Shown here: positions 11,723 to 22,739 of the stretch, one piece after another
Layout: each line of letters begins with the position of its first letter
Numbering within the stretch: the first letter of the stretch is position 1
DNA from: Nematostella vectensis
Taxonomy: Eukaryota; Cnidaria; Anthozoa; Actiniaria; Edwardsiidae
Assembly: GCF_932526225.1 (NCBI RefSeq)
Contig: NC_064043.1
Span: 6,749,501-6,813,500 of the forward strand
Reading direction: 5' to 3'
DNA length: 64,000 bases
Position numbers and translations under genes: made by a program
The notes under the pieces: model-generated
Seen by the model: only the letters and a program-made list of their open reading frames with translations
What the model was told of the DNA's origin: nothing
Database searches by the model: none

Positions 11723-12076
11723 CTACGACGAAACAAACACGACAAATCCAACTTTAGCAGTTTCGAGATGTAAATCTGACTCTTGCAAAAGCGCATTGTT
11801 TATTGAGTCCAGAGTTGCTCCCCCGGTCTTTTCCTCTGGAGTTAGCTCTTCCGTATCTGAATTATTGTATTTTGAGTGAGTTCCATCGCTTTCTTCTGAT
11901 TTTAAGCCATCACTCGAATAACAATCACGCTCTTCATTTCTCAATGAAGTAAGAACCTCGCAGTCTTTCGTGACTTCTTCGATAAACGAAGTTGGAGACA
12001 TATGCATTATTTCTTGGTAAGAAATCAGTTCTTCAGGATTTGCACTCTTAATGTCGTCGGTGACGTTAGAAGCCAT
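11723..12076 (-). CDS. Small acidic Ser/Glu-rich protein, unknown
   Basis: A 117-codon intronless frame with a good start context (AAATGGCTTCT) and a TAG stop. The chain is acidic and polar (DDIKSANPEEL, KSEESDG, TEELTPEEK) with no signal peptide or membrane helix. It ends in a hydrophobic tail, KVGFVVFVSS. The plus-strand neighbour that converges on it ends DLDCVMYISS, a similar hydrophobic-Ser-Ser terminus. I recognise no family. The start context, composition and shared tail suggest a real gene related in style to its neighbour, but the length alone does not exclude chance. Confidence 0.5.
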   Translation of the reverse strand: MASNVTDDIKSANPEELISYQEIMHMSPTSFIEEVTKDCEVLTSLRNEERDCYSSDGLKSEESDGTHSKYNNSDTEELTPEEKTGGATLDSINNALLQESDLHLETAKVGFVVFVSS

Positions 12077-12387
12077 TTAGATTTTTCACACATCTGAGCA
12101 CAGAACTGACTTTTTCTGCCTTCTTCTTTCATCTAAAACGTCTGTTATACTAAAAGAATCCTGTAACAAATCATTTAAGTGAGCTAGCAGTGTACCTTGA
12201 TCTTGTATATTATATTTTAACGCAGTCAGTTAGTCCTCGTTTCGTGTTTATAAACACAGCAAAGCATCGAGCAAAAACCACAGGAGTACCACAATGTATT
12301 TTTTTGCCGCGTCACGTGAGGTGCCATGGTGCCGTGCATGCAAAACGTGACTTGTGCCTTTTGTGAGTTTCCAACACAGTCTACGGA

Positions 12388-12474
12388 ATAACCTGAGTAT
12401 CAGGCCCTCCTATGTTTCTATCGCGCCGGCGAGAAACAACTTTTGAAAAATAAAATCGCCAGATACTCAGGCTA
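12388..12474. mobile_element. 87-bp MITE inserted into the A boundary motif
   Basis: Inverted ends AACCTGAGTATC and GATACTCAGG flank a short GC-rich core. It splits the boundary motif of block A and is flanked by TCTACGGA (12380-12387) and TCTACAGA (12475-12482). That is an 8-base target duplication with one mismatch, compatible with a hAT-like element. Confidence 0.7.
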
Positions 12475-13607
12475 TCTACAGAACAGATGCTCATTTGCAT
12501 AAACCACTGTCCGGAGTCCTCGATTCCATGCGACGCTATTTCCTTAAGTCATCGTTCCACAGGGATGAAATAACTTATCAAGCTTTCTACCTAGCTCAAT
12601 GATAATAAACCCAAGCCTGTACTTGAGCAAAGCTTTGAAACATTTCAAAATTTAGCGTGAGCAATTTTTCTAGACGAATTTTTTTCAAGAAACGCACTAA
12701 AAATATCGATATGATGGAAGAGAGCTTCTGAGGTGAAATCGACCGAACAGTGCTTGGGGGTTAAAGTTAGAAGTTAGATCGCCAAACTTTGTAAATCATT
12801 CACATTAACGTGATAATTTCTTAGAAATCTTGAAGATCGGATGTATTGGTTCTTTCCTTCACTAAAATTTAAAACATTTTTGTTCACAACAACACACAAC
12901 AATTTCAATGGCGCTACGCCTTTAATTAATTGGCATTGATCACCTCTTAGTTGGCTCACGGGGGTTTACAGCAACCTAGCATACGGTTAATGTAGCAAAG
13001 GCTGTCTGATTTGCAACCATAGCTAAAAATGGGTCTTTTAACTTTTTTTTTCACTAACCTTTTTGGAGCACTGCAACATGCACTGCGTGGTTTAAAGTAG
13101 ATTTTAAACAAGAACTATCTCGATTTTAACCGCTTTAACCTGACAAATTAGGGACTATGGGTCACATGACAGTTTGGTGACTCTTGTCATAGAGAACCTA
13201 TTTTGCAAGTATTTCTTTTTTTTGGTTAATATTCAGTCTACGGAACAGATGCTCATTTGCATAAGCCACTGTCCGGCGTCCTCGATTCCATGCGACGCCA
13301 TTTTTTGTCATTTGTCATGGCCACAGCCCACGCTTTGACGAAGGTGATGTTTTGCGAAGTTTTATTACATTTATAACGTTAGATAGTATGCTCGCCTGTT
13401 ATACTTTAAAAAAAAATATATCAAATATCATGACAATAAAGTATAAGGGTCAATTTATCTCATGTTAGCAAATCAACTTCCTAATCAGTTTTATCGATAT
13501 TTTGAAGAGAATGAATCACATTAGAAAAGTTCTAACTTTCTAAATTTCTTATTTTTGGTACATCCACTCATAAGCAAACTTAAAAGCCGAGACTCAAAGC
13601 TGTTATT

Positions 13608-13976
13608 TTACTTAATCTGAGTGAACTCTGAGCACATATTTCCACCTGGTTTTAAAATTATTAAACGATTACGAGCTTTCATGGTTTTACCGTCTCCAAG
13701 CCCCAAAGCACGCATGTAATTATATTCTATATATCTCGAAAAGGCGTGGAAATCGCTGGAAAGTTTGTATTGGACGTTTGATAAGAATTCCTTCAGGAAT
13801 ATGTCTGGGAGGCCCTTATTTTTATTATGACCCTTTATTAAGAGCAAAAAGTCCTTCAATAGCATAGACATGCAACAACAGCCAATAATTATGTTTGCTT
13901 CTAAAAACATTTTTGATATAACATTTTTGTCATAGACTCGTTTTATGAAAATCATGTACAATATATGAATCTCCAA
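13608..13976 (-). pseudogene. Decayed reading frame in block B
   Basis: A 122-codon frame whose middle part (for example LKEFLSNVQYKLSSD and YNYMRALGLGDG) is shared with the frame at 15868-16168 in the inverted copy B'. I do not recognise the domain. In the best-matching stretch the nucleotide differences between copies mostly change amino acids (F/Y, I/L, K/E, K/Q), which argues against purifying selection. It is probably a fossil of the element's coding sequence, or noncoding. Confidence 0.35.
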
Positions 13977-15867
13977 CTAATAAACTATCGGTGTGTAAAA
14001 GATGGGCTCAAGATCCTAACGCGTTAAAAAATAGGAGGATAAATTCAAAAGTGTGTCGTTCACTCAGTCTCGACTAAATCTTTGTTCTAGCCGTAGAAGC
14101 GTGCGTAAATAGCAAAAATGAAATGACAAGTGACCGTGCATTCCAGCATGGCAACTGCGTTAAAAATTAACTTCCCTCTTTTTTCTCCAAAATTTCGTTT
14201 ATTTGGACTAAATAAAATTTTGTTATTATGCGTGAACATTACTCTTTAGGATGAGGCACAATTTAGAAAATGAAAACGAATAAAACGCTCAAAATATAAT
14301 TTTATTCACGTCCTACAGATTTTATGCTAATAAGTCGAGCAAGATTTTTATTGCAAATTTCCTCTTCGCATTATCATGGAGGCAAGACACCAAGAGAGAG
14401 GGTAGAAAATCAGCGAAAGATACCTCTTAAGCCTCTTTGAAGCTAGAAACATAACTTTTGGTACTCCGGCTGAAGAAGGGAAATGCCATTTATATGATAG
14501 TGTAGGTTGTTTCATTTATGAAAGTTTTTTTAACCAGCTTTTAAGCAAAGCGATTCAATCGAATCAAAATGTAAACATATGACCAATGATTGATATTAAC
14601 AAAAAAAAAAAAACTTGCAAAATAGGTTATCTATGACAAGAGTCATCAAACTGTCATTAGACCCATAGTCCCTAATTTGTCAGGTTAAAACGGTTAAAAT
14701 CGAGAGAGTCCTCTTGTTTAAAATTAATTTAAACCACGCAGTGCATGTTGCAGTGCTCCAAAAATGTTAGTGAAAAAAAAGGTAGAAGACACATTTTTAT
14801 CTATGGTTGCAAATCAGACAGCCTTTGTTACATCAACCGTATTCTAGCTCAAAGGTAAACTTTGAGTAAAACAGCCTTCTAACTGAAACCCCCAAATGCA
14901 CTGTTTGGTCGCATTTCTCCTCAGAAACTCTCTTCCACCATATCTATATTTTTAGTGCGTTTCCTGAAAATTTTTTTAAAGAATTCGGCTAGAAAAGCTG
15001 CTCACGTTAAATTTCGAAATGTTTCAAAGTTTGTGCTCAAGTACAGGCTTGGGTTTATTATCATTGAGCTAGGTAGAAAGCTTGATAAGTTATCTTATCC
15101 GTGTGAAACGATGACTTAAAATGGCGTCGCATGGAATCGAGGACGCCGGACAGTGGCTTATGCAAATGAGCATCTGTTCCGTAGACTGATTAATCATTGG
15201 TCATATGTTTACATTTTGATTCGATTGAATCGCTTTGCTTAAAAGCTGGTAAAACAACTTTCCCAAATGAAACAGCCTACACTATCATAAAAATGGTATA
15301 TTCCTTCTTCAGGCGGAGTACCAAAAGTTATGTTTCTATCTTCAAATAGGCTTAAGAGGTATCTTTCGCTGATTTTCTACCCTCTCTCTCAGTGTTTCAC
15401 CACCATGATTTATTGCGAAGAAGAAATTTACAATAAAAATCATGCTCGACTCATCATTAACATAAAATCTCTTGGACGTGAATAAAATTATATTTTGAGC
15501 GTTTTATTCGTTTTCATTTTCTAAATTGTGCCTCATCCTAAAGAGTAATGTTCACGCATAATAACAAAATTTTATTTAGTACAAAATAAACAAATTTTTG
15601 AAGAAAAAAGAGGGAAGTTTATATTTAACGCAGTTATGAGGGAATGCACGCGGTCACTTGTTCATTTCATTCTTTTGCTATTTACGCACGCTTCTACGGC
15701 TAGAACAAAGATTTAGTCGAGACTGATTGAACGACACACTTTTGAATTTATCCTCCTACTTATTTTAACGCGTTACGATCTGAAGCCCATATTTCACACA
15801 CCGAGAGTTTATTTAGTTGGAGATTCATATATGGTACATGATTTTCATAAAACGAATATATGACTAG

Positions 15868-16168
15868 GTGTACCAAAAAATGTGTTTAGAAGCAAACCTA
15901 ATTTTTGGCTGTTGTTGCATGTCTTTGCTATTTAAGGACTCATTGTTCTTAATAAAGGGTGCTACGGAAATCAGACCTCCCAGACAAATTCCTGAAGGAA
16001 TTCTTATCAAACGTCCAATACAAACTTTCCAGCGATTACCACGCCTTTTCGAGATATTTAGAATATAATTACATGCGTGCTTTGGGGCTTGGAGACGGTG
16101 AAACCATGCAAGCTCGTAATCGTTTAATAATTTTAAAACCAGTTGGAAATATAGTTCTCTCAGATTAA
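15868..16168 (+). pseudogene. Inverted counterpart of the block-B frame
   Basis: Two overlapping short frames (from 15868 and from about 15959) together match the block-B frame but are split by a frameshift near 15960. It has the same unknown domain and is evidently non-functional here. Confidence 0.35.
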
Positions 16169-16617
16169 GTAAAATAACAGTTTTAGCTATACTGTGAGTC
16201 TCGGCTTTTAACTTTGCTTATGAATGGATCTACCAAAAATGTGAAATTTAGTGAGTTAGAACTTTTCTCATTTGATTCATTCTCTTCAAAATGTCGCTAA
16301 AATCTGATTCATTAAAGAATTCTTAGGAATATAATTTGACATGAGATAAGTTGACCCTTATACTTTATTGTCATTATATTTTTTTGTTTAAGTATAACAG
16401 GCGAGCATACTATCTAATGTTATAAATGTAATAAAACTTCGCAAAACATCGCCTTCTTTAAAGCGTGGGTTGTTGTCATGACAAATGGCAGAAAATGGCG
16501 TCGCATGGAATCGAGGACACCGGACAGTGGCTTATGCAAATGAGCAAAAGAAAGTAACTATTCCTAGCTTGCAGTGGTACTCAATTTTATCTTATTTGCG
16601 AGGAAGTCCCAAATTAT

Positions 16618-16690
16618 CCTGCGTAGCAAGCAAGCCCAAAGGGTTGGGTAAGAGGAGAGGAGACGAGGTGCGCGCGCTAGGGAGAGGGAA
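16618..16690. repeat. 'GCGTAGCAAGC' repeat fragment
   Basis: CCTGCGTAGCAAGC followed by GAGGAGAGGAGACGAGG. It resembles one end of the GCCTGCGTAGC foldback family seen complete at 37608-37722. A related reversed end, GCTTGCTACGCAGGCTAC, lies at about 18700-18717. Confidence 0.45.
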
Positions 16691-16897
16691 CGATGAGGGA
16701 GGGCTCCCTTTTGTTGTGATATCTGATATGTTGATTAATAGTTAATTATTAGTTGTTGATCTTTTATATTGATTTCATTGGCTCCGGTAATTTGATTGAT
16801 ATGTATTATCACTGTTATCAGGATTCACGAGGTAAAAGCTAGGGCAACGAGTTATTCGGGGGATTTGGGACCTCTTTCCCAAAGTGTCAAATCAGAC

Positions 16898-17632
16898 CAA
16901 CCTCGTTCCCAGGGCCCTCTCTCTTTCCTGTCATTTGGGTCGGCGGAAAATGGCCCTGGGATCAGCCACTGCGTTCTACGTGTTGATTGGTCTGCGGCAG
17001 GGGCTCATTAGTAGGGGCAATCAACTTCCCCACCTTCTGGTGGTATATAGGTGTCACGGCGTTTCCTAAGATCAGGCTATTTTTAGACGCGCGGATTAGC
17101 CAATCAGATTCGACCTTTGTGTTGACGTTTTGGCTGGGCTCAACTGCAAGCGCGGTCTCAGACAAAAAGCTATGTTCTCTTCTTTAATATGAATCCAATT
17201 CTACCTACGACTTTGAATTCTAGCTTGTAATTCTTTTGGTAAACAAACAAAACCGACGGATGATGGATAAAAAAAAATTCTTCCTAACTGCAATTTGCGC
17301 GTGCAGCTTGACGTCACTCGCGCGCGAGATCAACGTCAACGTAACTGATTGGCCCTGTCGTGCGCGCGCGTCAAAAAATAGCGTGATCCTAGAAAACGCC
17401 GTGACAGTTATATAATACAGATGATTCCCCTTACTTTTATGAGCCCTTGTCTGCGGCAAAAAGGCTAATTTCTGCAAATTTTGCAGCGCAAACTTCAAAA
17501 TAAACATCGAAAAAGCAGAGCTGCAGATTGACTGTTGAAAACCGTGTTTTGTACACAAGGGAATAACAGCCGATCCCCGGGCCATTTTCCCGTCGACCCA
17601 AATAACAGGAAAGGGGCCTGGGAACGAGGTTG
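16898..17632. mobile_element. Non-autonomous DNA transposon with long inverted ends
   Basis: Ends are CAACCTCGTTCCCAGG and CCTGGGAACGAGGTTG. Homology between the arms continues inward (CATTTGGGTCGGCGGAAAATGG against CCATTTTCCCGTCGACCCAAAT, then GTGTCACGGCGTTTCCTA against TAGAAAACGCCGTGACAG). The inverted ends therefore span at least 250 bases of a 735-base element. No transposase and no clear target duplication were seen. Confidence 0.75.
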
Positions 17633-17714
17633 AAATCACTTGGTTTGCTGCTGGCAGTTATTTGACTTGCACAATCCAGGAGTTGACAGACAGAATTATA
17701 TTTGGTAGTTCTTT

Positions 17715-18578
17715 AGGGAAAGTTCATTTATTATCCTGAGGGAGGGGGGGGGAGCTTGAGAAATTTCCGAGGTCTAAAGGGGAGGGGGGGGGGGGGGGCG
17801 TCGAAAGTGTATGGATTTCAAAAAGGGGGGTCACTGATTTCTTTTGATGCTGTCTCTTCTATATAATTTAAAAAAAAAACGTAGGAAGAAACCACCGGAC
17901 TGCCTCTATCTGCGGACCTTGTGGTCTGCGTCGACAGTTGATTGATTAATAAAACCTTTAAAAGAAAAAGGCGACAACAACGCAGATTTAAGTTTTTTTA
18001 GAAATAATTTTTAGAAAAGGCCAATACCTGCCTTCTTCAGGTTATAAAACATAAATCTGCGTTGTTGTCGACTTTTTCTTATAAAGGTTTTATATAATTT
18101 GACCAAGTGTCAAATCAGACTTCTTGGCTTAACTTGTCTCGGTTTGCGGGCAGTTATTTGGCATGCACAGGTGTCCAGGATCCGTATCAAGCCACGTTTC
18201 ATCTATGGAATGCAAACCTGTATTAAACCACCCACATACCTTTTTTTCGTGGTTTCCGCTATTTGATACAGTTTATAAACTGCTTATGTTCTATTTTATG
18301 ACCAATATTACGTGCCATATTATTAACAAAACGTTCTTATTCTATAAGCGCTCATTCTTCGTCATCAACATCTTCGCTCATATCTAATTTGCCCGTGTTC
18401 CTTTGACATTGTGTCGTTTGCTCAGGGGGGACCGAAAATATGGGGAATGTATAAGGGGGAAATGGAAAATTTTGTTCCTTCGGAAGGAGGGGGGGGGGGG
18501 GGACAACTAATTTTATCCATTACTTTTACCAAAATCCTCACGCCCCCTCCCCCCCTCGAAAAAAAATGAACTTTCCCT
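17715..18578. mobile_element. MITE, 'AGGGAAAGTTCATTTATTATCC' family, copy 1
   Basis: Starts AGGGAAAGTTCATTTATTAT and ends AATGAACTTTCCCT. Both subterminal regions are G- or C-rich tracts. A nested hairpin at 17951-18091 has arms AAAACCTTTA/TAAAGGTTTT and CGACAACAACGCAGATTTA with its complement. Its right part (about 18430-18578) is the reverse complement of the left part of the copy at 20897-21612. Confidence 0.75.
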
Positions 18579-19376
18579 TATTGTCTCGTGTTGCCTGTGC
18601 TACCAGCAACTACAATTGGGCACACAACCCTTTCCCTGCATTCGCTCCATCCTTCTCTCCGGGTGCACAGGATCTATCCCTCATCTTCTCAAGCCCTTTG
18701 CGCTTGCTACGCAGGCTACTTTTAGTCTAGTGGGGCGGTTCTACTGAAACCCTAGCCCCCCCCCCTTGCTACAAGCCTGTCACTCAAAACAATCATGAAA
18801 TCCAACAGTATCACCAGCCAAAAGCAGCTTTTTGTTAGATATTTTTTTCCTATCAGAACAATGATTAGTTGAATGAAGGCATAGCAAAATGCCATATGTT
18901 TTTATTGTTCACATTTATTAAGGAACAAGGAATAGAGAAAAGATAAAGTTAAAGTATTTTTTTATAAAATAACTTAGCTAACTTAAACGAAAATAAATTC
19001 TTCATAAATAACATTTGCTTTTAGATAATTTCTATATAAAACTTTTTTCTATATCTTAAACCGTAACTGCAAAGCTTGCCTTTGACTTTATTATAACTAG
19101 TTAATATAAAAAAATGCTTATTGTAGAATTTCTATTATCTAAATAAATGAATTAAAAACAACTTAACTTTTTAAACTTTTAAGTTAAAAATGATAATTAA
19201 CCAATAGTCTTAGATATTGATGTAGCAGTCATTAACTATACTTTGTCTTTCCAAACTTATATTTTACATAAATGCCAGATAACCTAGTCATTATTGGGTT
19301 ATATACAAATTTCAGAACAAGAAAAGCAAAATAATAGAAATTAAGGCACTTGTTCTACTGCAACAACTATCTGGGT
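18579..19376. other. AT-rich 3' flank of the Kunitz/Tg1 gene
   Basis: Downstream of the minus-strand gene ending at 19377. Very AT-rich, with possible minus-strand AATAAA signals (plus TTTATT near 18900-18915). A poly-C tract lies near 18760. No gene was seen. Confidence 0.4.
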
Positions 19377-22300
19377 TCATGGACATGTGTAGTTATCCCC
19401 TGCCGCATGCTCTGTGTTCTTTATTTGGTTCCCAAAGAATTTGTCAACACACCAGCATTGTGACTCCCTGCTACATTGTTCGAGCTGGAAATATCCTGTT
19501 TTGGGATCACACTTTGGGATGAAGATTCGTTTGTCGATGGGAATAGGCCAGCCATGAATAAGAATGGTATCTCCGATTGCCTGCTGGACTTGCCTAAAGC
19601 ACCTACTGCTAGAAATGTCTTGCTTGGAGAACAAGGACTGACCTAACGAAAATGACCAGCAGGAAAATATTAGAAATACTCAAGAGCTTATTATTTACTA
19701 TCTAGTCTTTAAAACCATCACCACCAAGAATTAAAATAAATCTGCTTCAGACTAAAAATCGTTTAACCAGATGAACACAGTCACCCCCACTGGTAAAAGA
19801 AGGAACAAGGGGATTAGATTTATTTGTTGAAATTATTGTATTATTTGAGAGATATAATTCAACTTACTTTCGTCAGACTTTGTTTTCTTTATACCTAAAC
19901 AAAAAATGTAAAATTTTAAGTAAGTAGCAAATTTCCCAAGGATAAACCCATTCCCCAGTTCCTTTTCAATTCTCAAAAATTTTACTATGAGCACAAGAAA
20001 TCAACAGAAAGACAATAGAATACGTCCCACAATTTTATGAAATGCTGCCTCCCTCCTCCTCTTATTGGGAATTCTGGATCTGCCCAATTTTCAAACATTT
20101 CTACTCTGATTATTAAAACTTGAAACCCAGATAACTTGAGCTCCCCCCTTACTATTTATTATTTCCATAATAACTTTTTATCCAGTTAATACTCAGCTTT
20201 TGCGGGACTCATGGAAGCTAACATATCTCATAAAAACTAATTAGATAGGTAACAAGTTCTAAACCTACTCGGCTGACAAATTGGTGGAGTAGCATCAAGA
20301 TGCTTGCCATCAGGAGTGACACACCAGCAGCTGCCTACCGATCCCCAGCACTGGACTGGCTCATAGTATCCATTCTTTTCACATTTGGGGATGTATGCCC
20401 CAATAAGTGTCCCATTTGCAAGGACAGCTTGCAGTTTTTCTTGACATGGAGGAGTAATCGATTGTGTGTGATGAGGTGCTCCTTTGGGAGGTGCCGGAGT
20501 CATGTCCAATGCCACCTTTAGGCTGCTTCCTCCTGGAAATACAAAAAAGTATCAGATAATAAAGGCAAGTTTAAACAGAGGGTATCTGTGGTTTAAAACT
20601 CAAGATTTAAGGATACTGTAGACCCAAACCGTAACTTTCCCGATTGTCCCAGCAAAATTTCACACAATTGTGTCAAATTAAAAGAAAAATACCAACAATT
20701 TTTATAACATTTTAAAGCTTAATCACTACTCTTTCTTCCTGGAAAAGATATTATTGAAGCCTTCATATAATGCAACACTTAAGATTTTGGTGTAATTTTT
20801 CCACAGAAATCTAGAGTCCTAGATCTCTTGTCATCAAATGAGATACTATAATAATCTCATCCAAATGAAGCCATTTGGGCCTAATGGTATCGTTACAGGA
20901 AAGTTCATTCATTATCCTAAGGAGGGGCATGAGGATTTTGATAAAAGTAATGGATAAAATTAGTTGACACCCCCCTTTCAAAGGAACAAAATTTTTTATG
21001 CCCCCCCCCCCCCATTACCCAATATTTTCATGCCTCCCCTCCCGAAAACCAAAGAAAGAGGGAGCAAAGGAAGGAACGGCAATGACAATGTCGAAGGAAC
21101 GCGAGCAAGCTGCAAGCTAGACACACTGATTCCGAAAAAGTGAAGGCACTCAATTTTTTCAAAATGCGACTAACACCAGGTTGCAACCTGATAATAGCTG
21201 ACGCTATAGACGACATAAAAGAAGCAAAAACACTTTTCAATCTTCTCCTTGCAAGAAAAGCACAGCATGAGAAAAGAGAAAAGAAAGAGGGTGAGGAAGA
21301 CAGTGGATCAGAAATGAGCGAGGATTTTGATGAGGGAGAATGAGCGCTTATAGCATTAAAACCATTAGTTCATATTTAGAGGAAACCATAAAAAGATGTA
21401 TTTAGGGTATATACACATTGGCATAATGCATAAATAAAATGTGGCTTGATACATATTCTGGCACTCCGGGATAAGTAAAATCAAAAGTCTGAATTGACAC
21501 TTCACAAATTATATAGTAGAGACAACACCCAAAGGAATCAGTGACCCCCCCTAAAAAATCCAAACACTTTCGACGCCCCCCCCCCCCTCGGGATAATAAA
21601 TGAACTTTCCCTAAATCATGTGCTTGTGTGATACTCTGTTTTTAATCAATTCTTGGAAAGGACAAACTGCCTATAGTTCACATTGATTATTTAGAGTTGT
21701 TTCAGCACATTAAAATTACCCTTAGGTCAATAGCTGCATAGATTCGAAGTAAAATCAAGTCTTCTAGATCCTATCAGACAATAAAATACCTTTGCATGCC
21801 AGTTTGCATGCACGCTTTGTGTCAAATCTGTTGGCATTTCCACCACATCCACCATATGTGAATTTCTGGCAGTGATTGGCAGTTGCGTTGTAGAACCATT
21901 TGGTGAATAAGCCTTCACATAAGCCAGCCTCCTTGGGGAGTTGACAGAAATCTGGAAGATTCAAACGTGTTATTCTTCAATACAAATCTCACAGTAACAC
22001 ATTTATGATCCACTCACACCATGTCACATTTCCCATATATAGGACCAGGCAATCGATGTGGGAGAACTTGTTAAGGAAGGGGTGCGTCTTTAAATGATTG
22101 TGTACCTTGATTTATTATGGACCGCACTAGATTAAATAACGGATGTAACGTAACATATCAAGTTTGTCTAACGGAAGGAAAGCTTCGACTGGGGTGAGAT
22201 GGGTTGCTGGAGCTATATTTGCAAAAATGGTGGTCGAATACTTATTACTTACTTACTTATAACGGCAAAAATAATTTCTGTATGCATTGTGTGACTGTTT

Positions 22301-22684
22301 AAACTAAAGTTAAATTAAGTAACTTACATATGTGTTCGAATAAAAATAGCAAAAGGCACCAAACTACTAGTGTCGTCTTTAGTAAGAATGTCTGACGACT
22401 CGTATTCAAAGGATTAGGCAAGTACTTTTTATCTTAATTCGTAGCGGCTTAACTGGAGCTATTTTTGGAATGACAAGCAGGCTATCATCATCGTTTCTTA
22501 CCCTGTTGTTCCTTGATTTCATCTGAGAAAACACTTTTCTGATAGCTTTCTTGCAGCTTAAAGTAACAACAATAAACTCAGATAGTTCCTAAGGAACTCA
22601 ATACTAGTTTAAGAACAAATCTTTTCTTACAAGAATCGTGAAGAGAAGTAACGTGGAACAAACGCGGAGTGCTCTCGCCGCCAT
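19377..22684 (-). CDS. Secreted Kunitz plus two thyroglobulin type-1 domain protein
   Basis: Six exons on the minus strand: 22684-22631, 22556-22502, 21951-21790, 20532-20269, 19894-19868 and 19642-19377. Joins are in frame (phase 0 first, then phase 1). Predicted product is 275 aa. Residues 1-18 (MAARALRVCSTLLLFTIL) form a signal peptide. Exon 3 is a canonical Kunitz domain with six cysteines spaced 8, 15, 7, 12 and 3, but the residue after the second cysteine (the P1 site) is Glu, not Lys/Arg, so trypsin-like proteases are unlikely targets. Exons 4 and 6 are thyroglobulin-1 domains (PVQC and CWCV; QLEQC and CWCVD), known in other proteins to inhibit cysteine proteases. Exon 5 is a 27-nt microexon. 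A secreted protease-inhibitor or matrix role is likely. Some anemone Kunitz proteins are venom components, but this architecture is not typical of them. Confidence 0.82.
20897..21612. mobile_element. MITE, 'AGGGAAAGTTCATT' family, copy 2, inside an intron
   Basis: Begins AGGAAAGTTCATTCATTATCC and ends GGATAATAAATGAACTTTCCCT. It lies in the intron between the Kunitz exon and the first Tg1 exon and is inverted relative to the copy at 17715-18578: the GTCACTGATTT/AATCAGTGAC and AAAAGTAATGGATAAAATTAG regions correspond. It contains the open frame described at 21088-21343. Confidence 0.75.
21088..21343 (+). pseudogene. Open frame carried in the MITE
   Basis: A stop-free stretch encoding a polar helical segment (for example LTPGCNLIIADAIDDIKEAK and NLLLARKAQHEKREKK) and an acidic tail (SEMSEDFDEGE), then a stop. 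It lacks a good start ATG: the first is internal, at about 21164. The family was not recognised. It may be a remnant exon of the autonomous parent element or of a captured gene. Confidence 0.3.
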
Positions 22685-22723
22685 CTTGATTCTTGTAATC
22701 TGTTGTGTTTTACTGCGTCACAG

Positions 22724-22733
22724 CTATATATGG
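22724..22733 (-). promoter_or_regulatory. Possible TATA box of the Kunitz/Tg1 gene
   Basis: The minus strand reads CCATATATAG about 40 bases before the predicted start codon, followed by GTGACGCAG. This fits a TATA promoter with a very short 5' leader. The start region CAAGATGGCGGC also matches a YY1-type motif that overlaps the ATG. Confidence 0.4.
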
Positions 22734-22739
22734 GGCTGC

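Larger units (their letters stand above)
12374..16545. mobile_element. Composite inverted repeat element, block order A-B-A'-B'
   Basis: Block A is about 12377-13233, B about 13234-14600, A' about 14601-15188 and B' about 15189-16544. A' is the reverse complement of A and B' of B, so the second half equals the reverse complement of a circularly permuted first half. A boundary motif of about 65 bases (CAGTCTACGGAACAGATGCT, CTCATTTGCATAA, GTCCTCGATTCCATGCGACG) starts A and B and, reversed, ends A' and B'. The outer end of B' is truncated at TGAGCA. Block A holds about 170 bases (12770-12970) absent from A'. No transposase was recognised. The copies differ by several percent, so the duplication is not very recent. 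Confidence 0.85.

Noticed and set aside
12774-12959. 61-codon minus frame in block A
   Set aside because: Lies in a segment absent from A' and has no domain or context.
16485-17639. Several 60-140-codon frames
   Set aside because: They fall in repeat ends and the long-armed transposon at 16898-17632; no domain.
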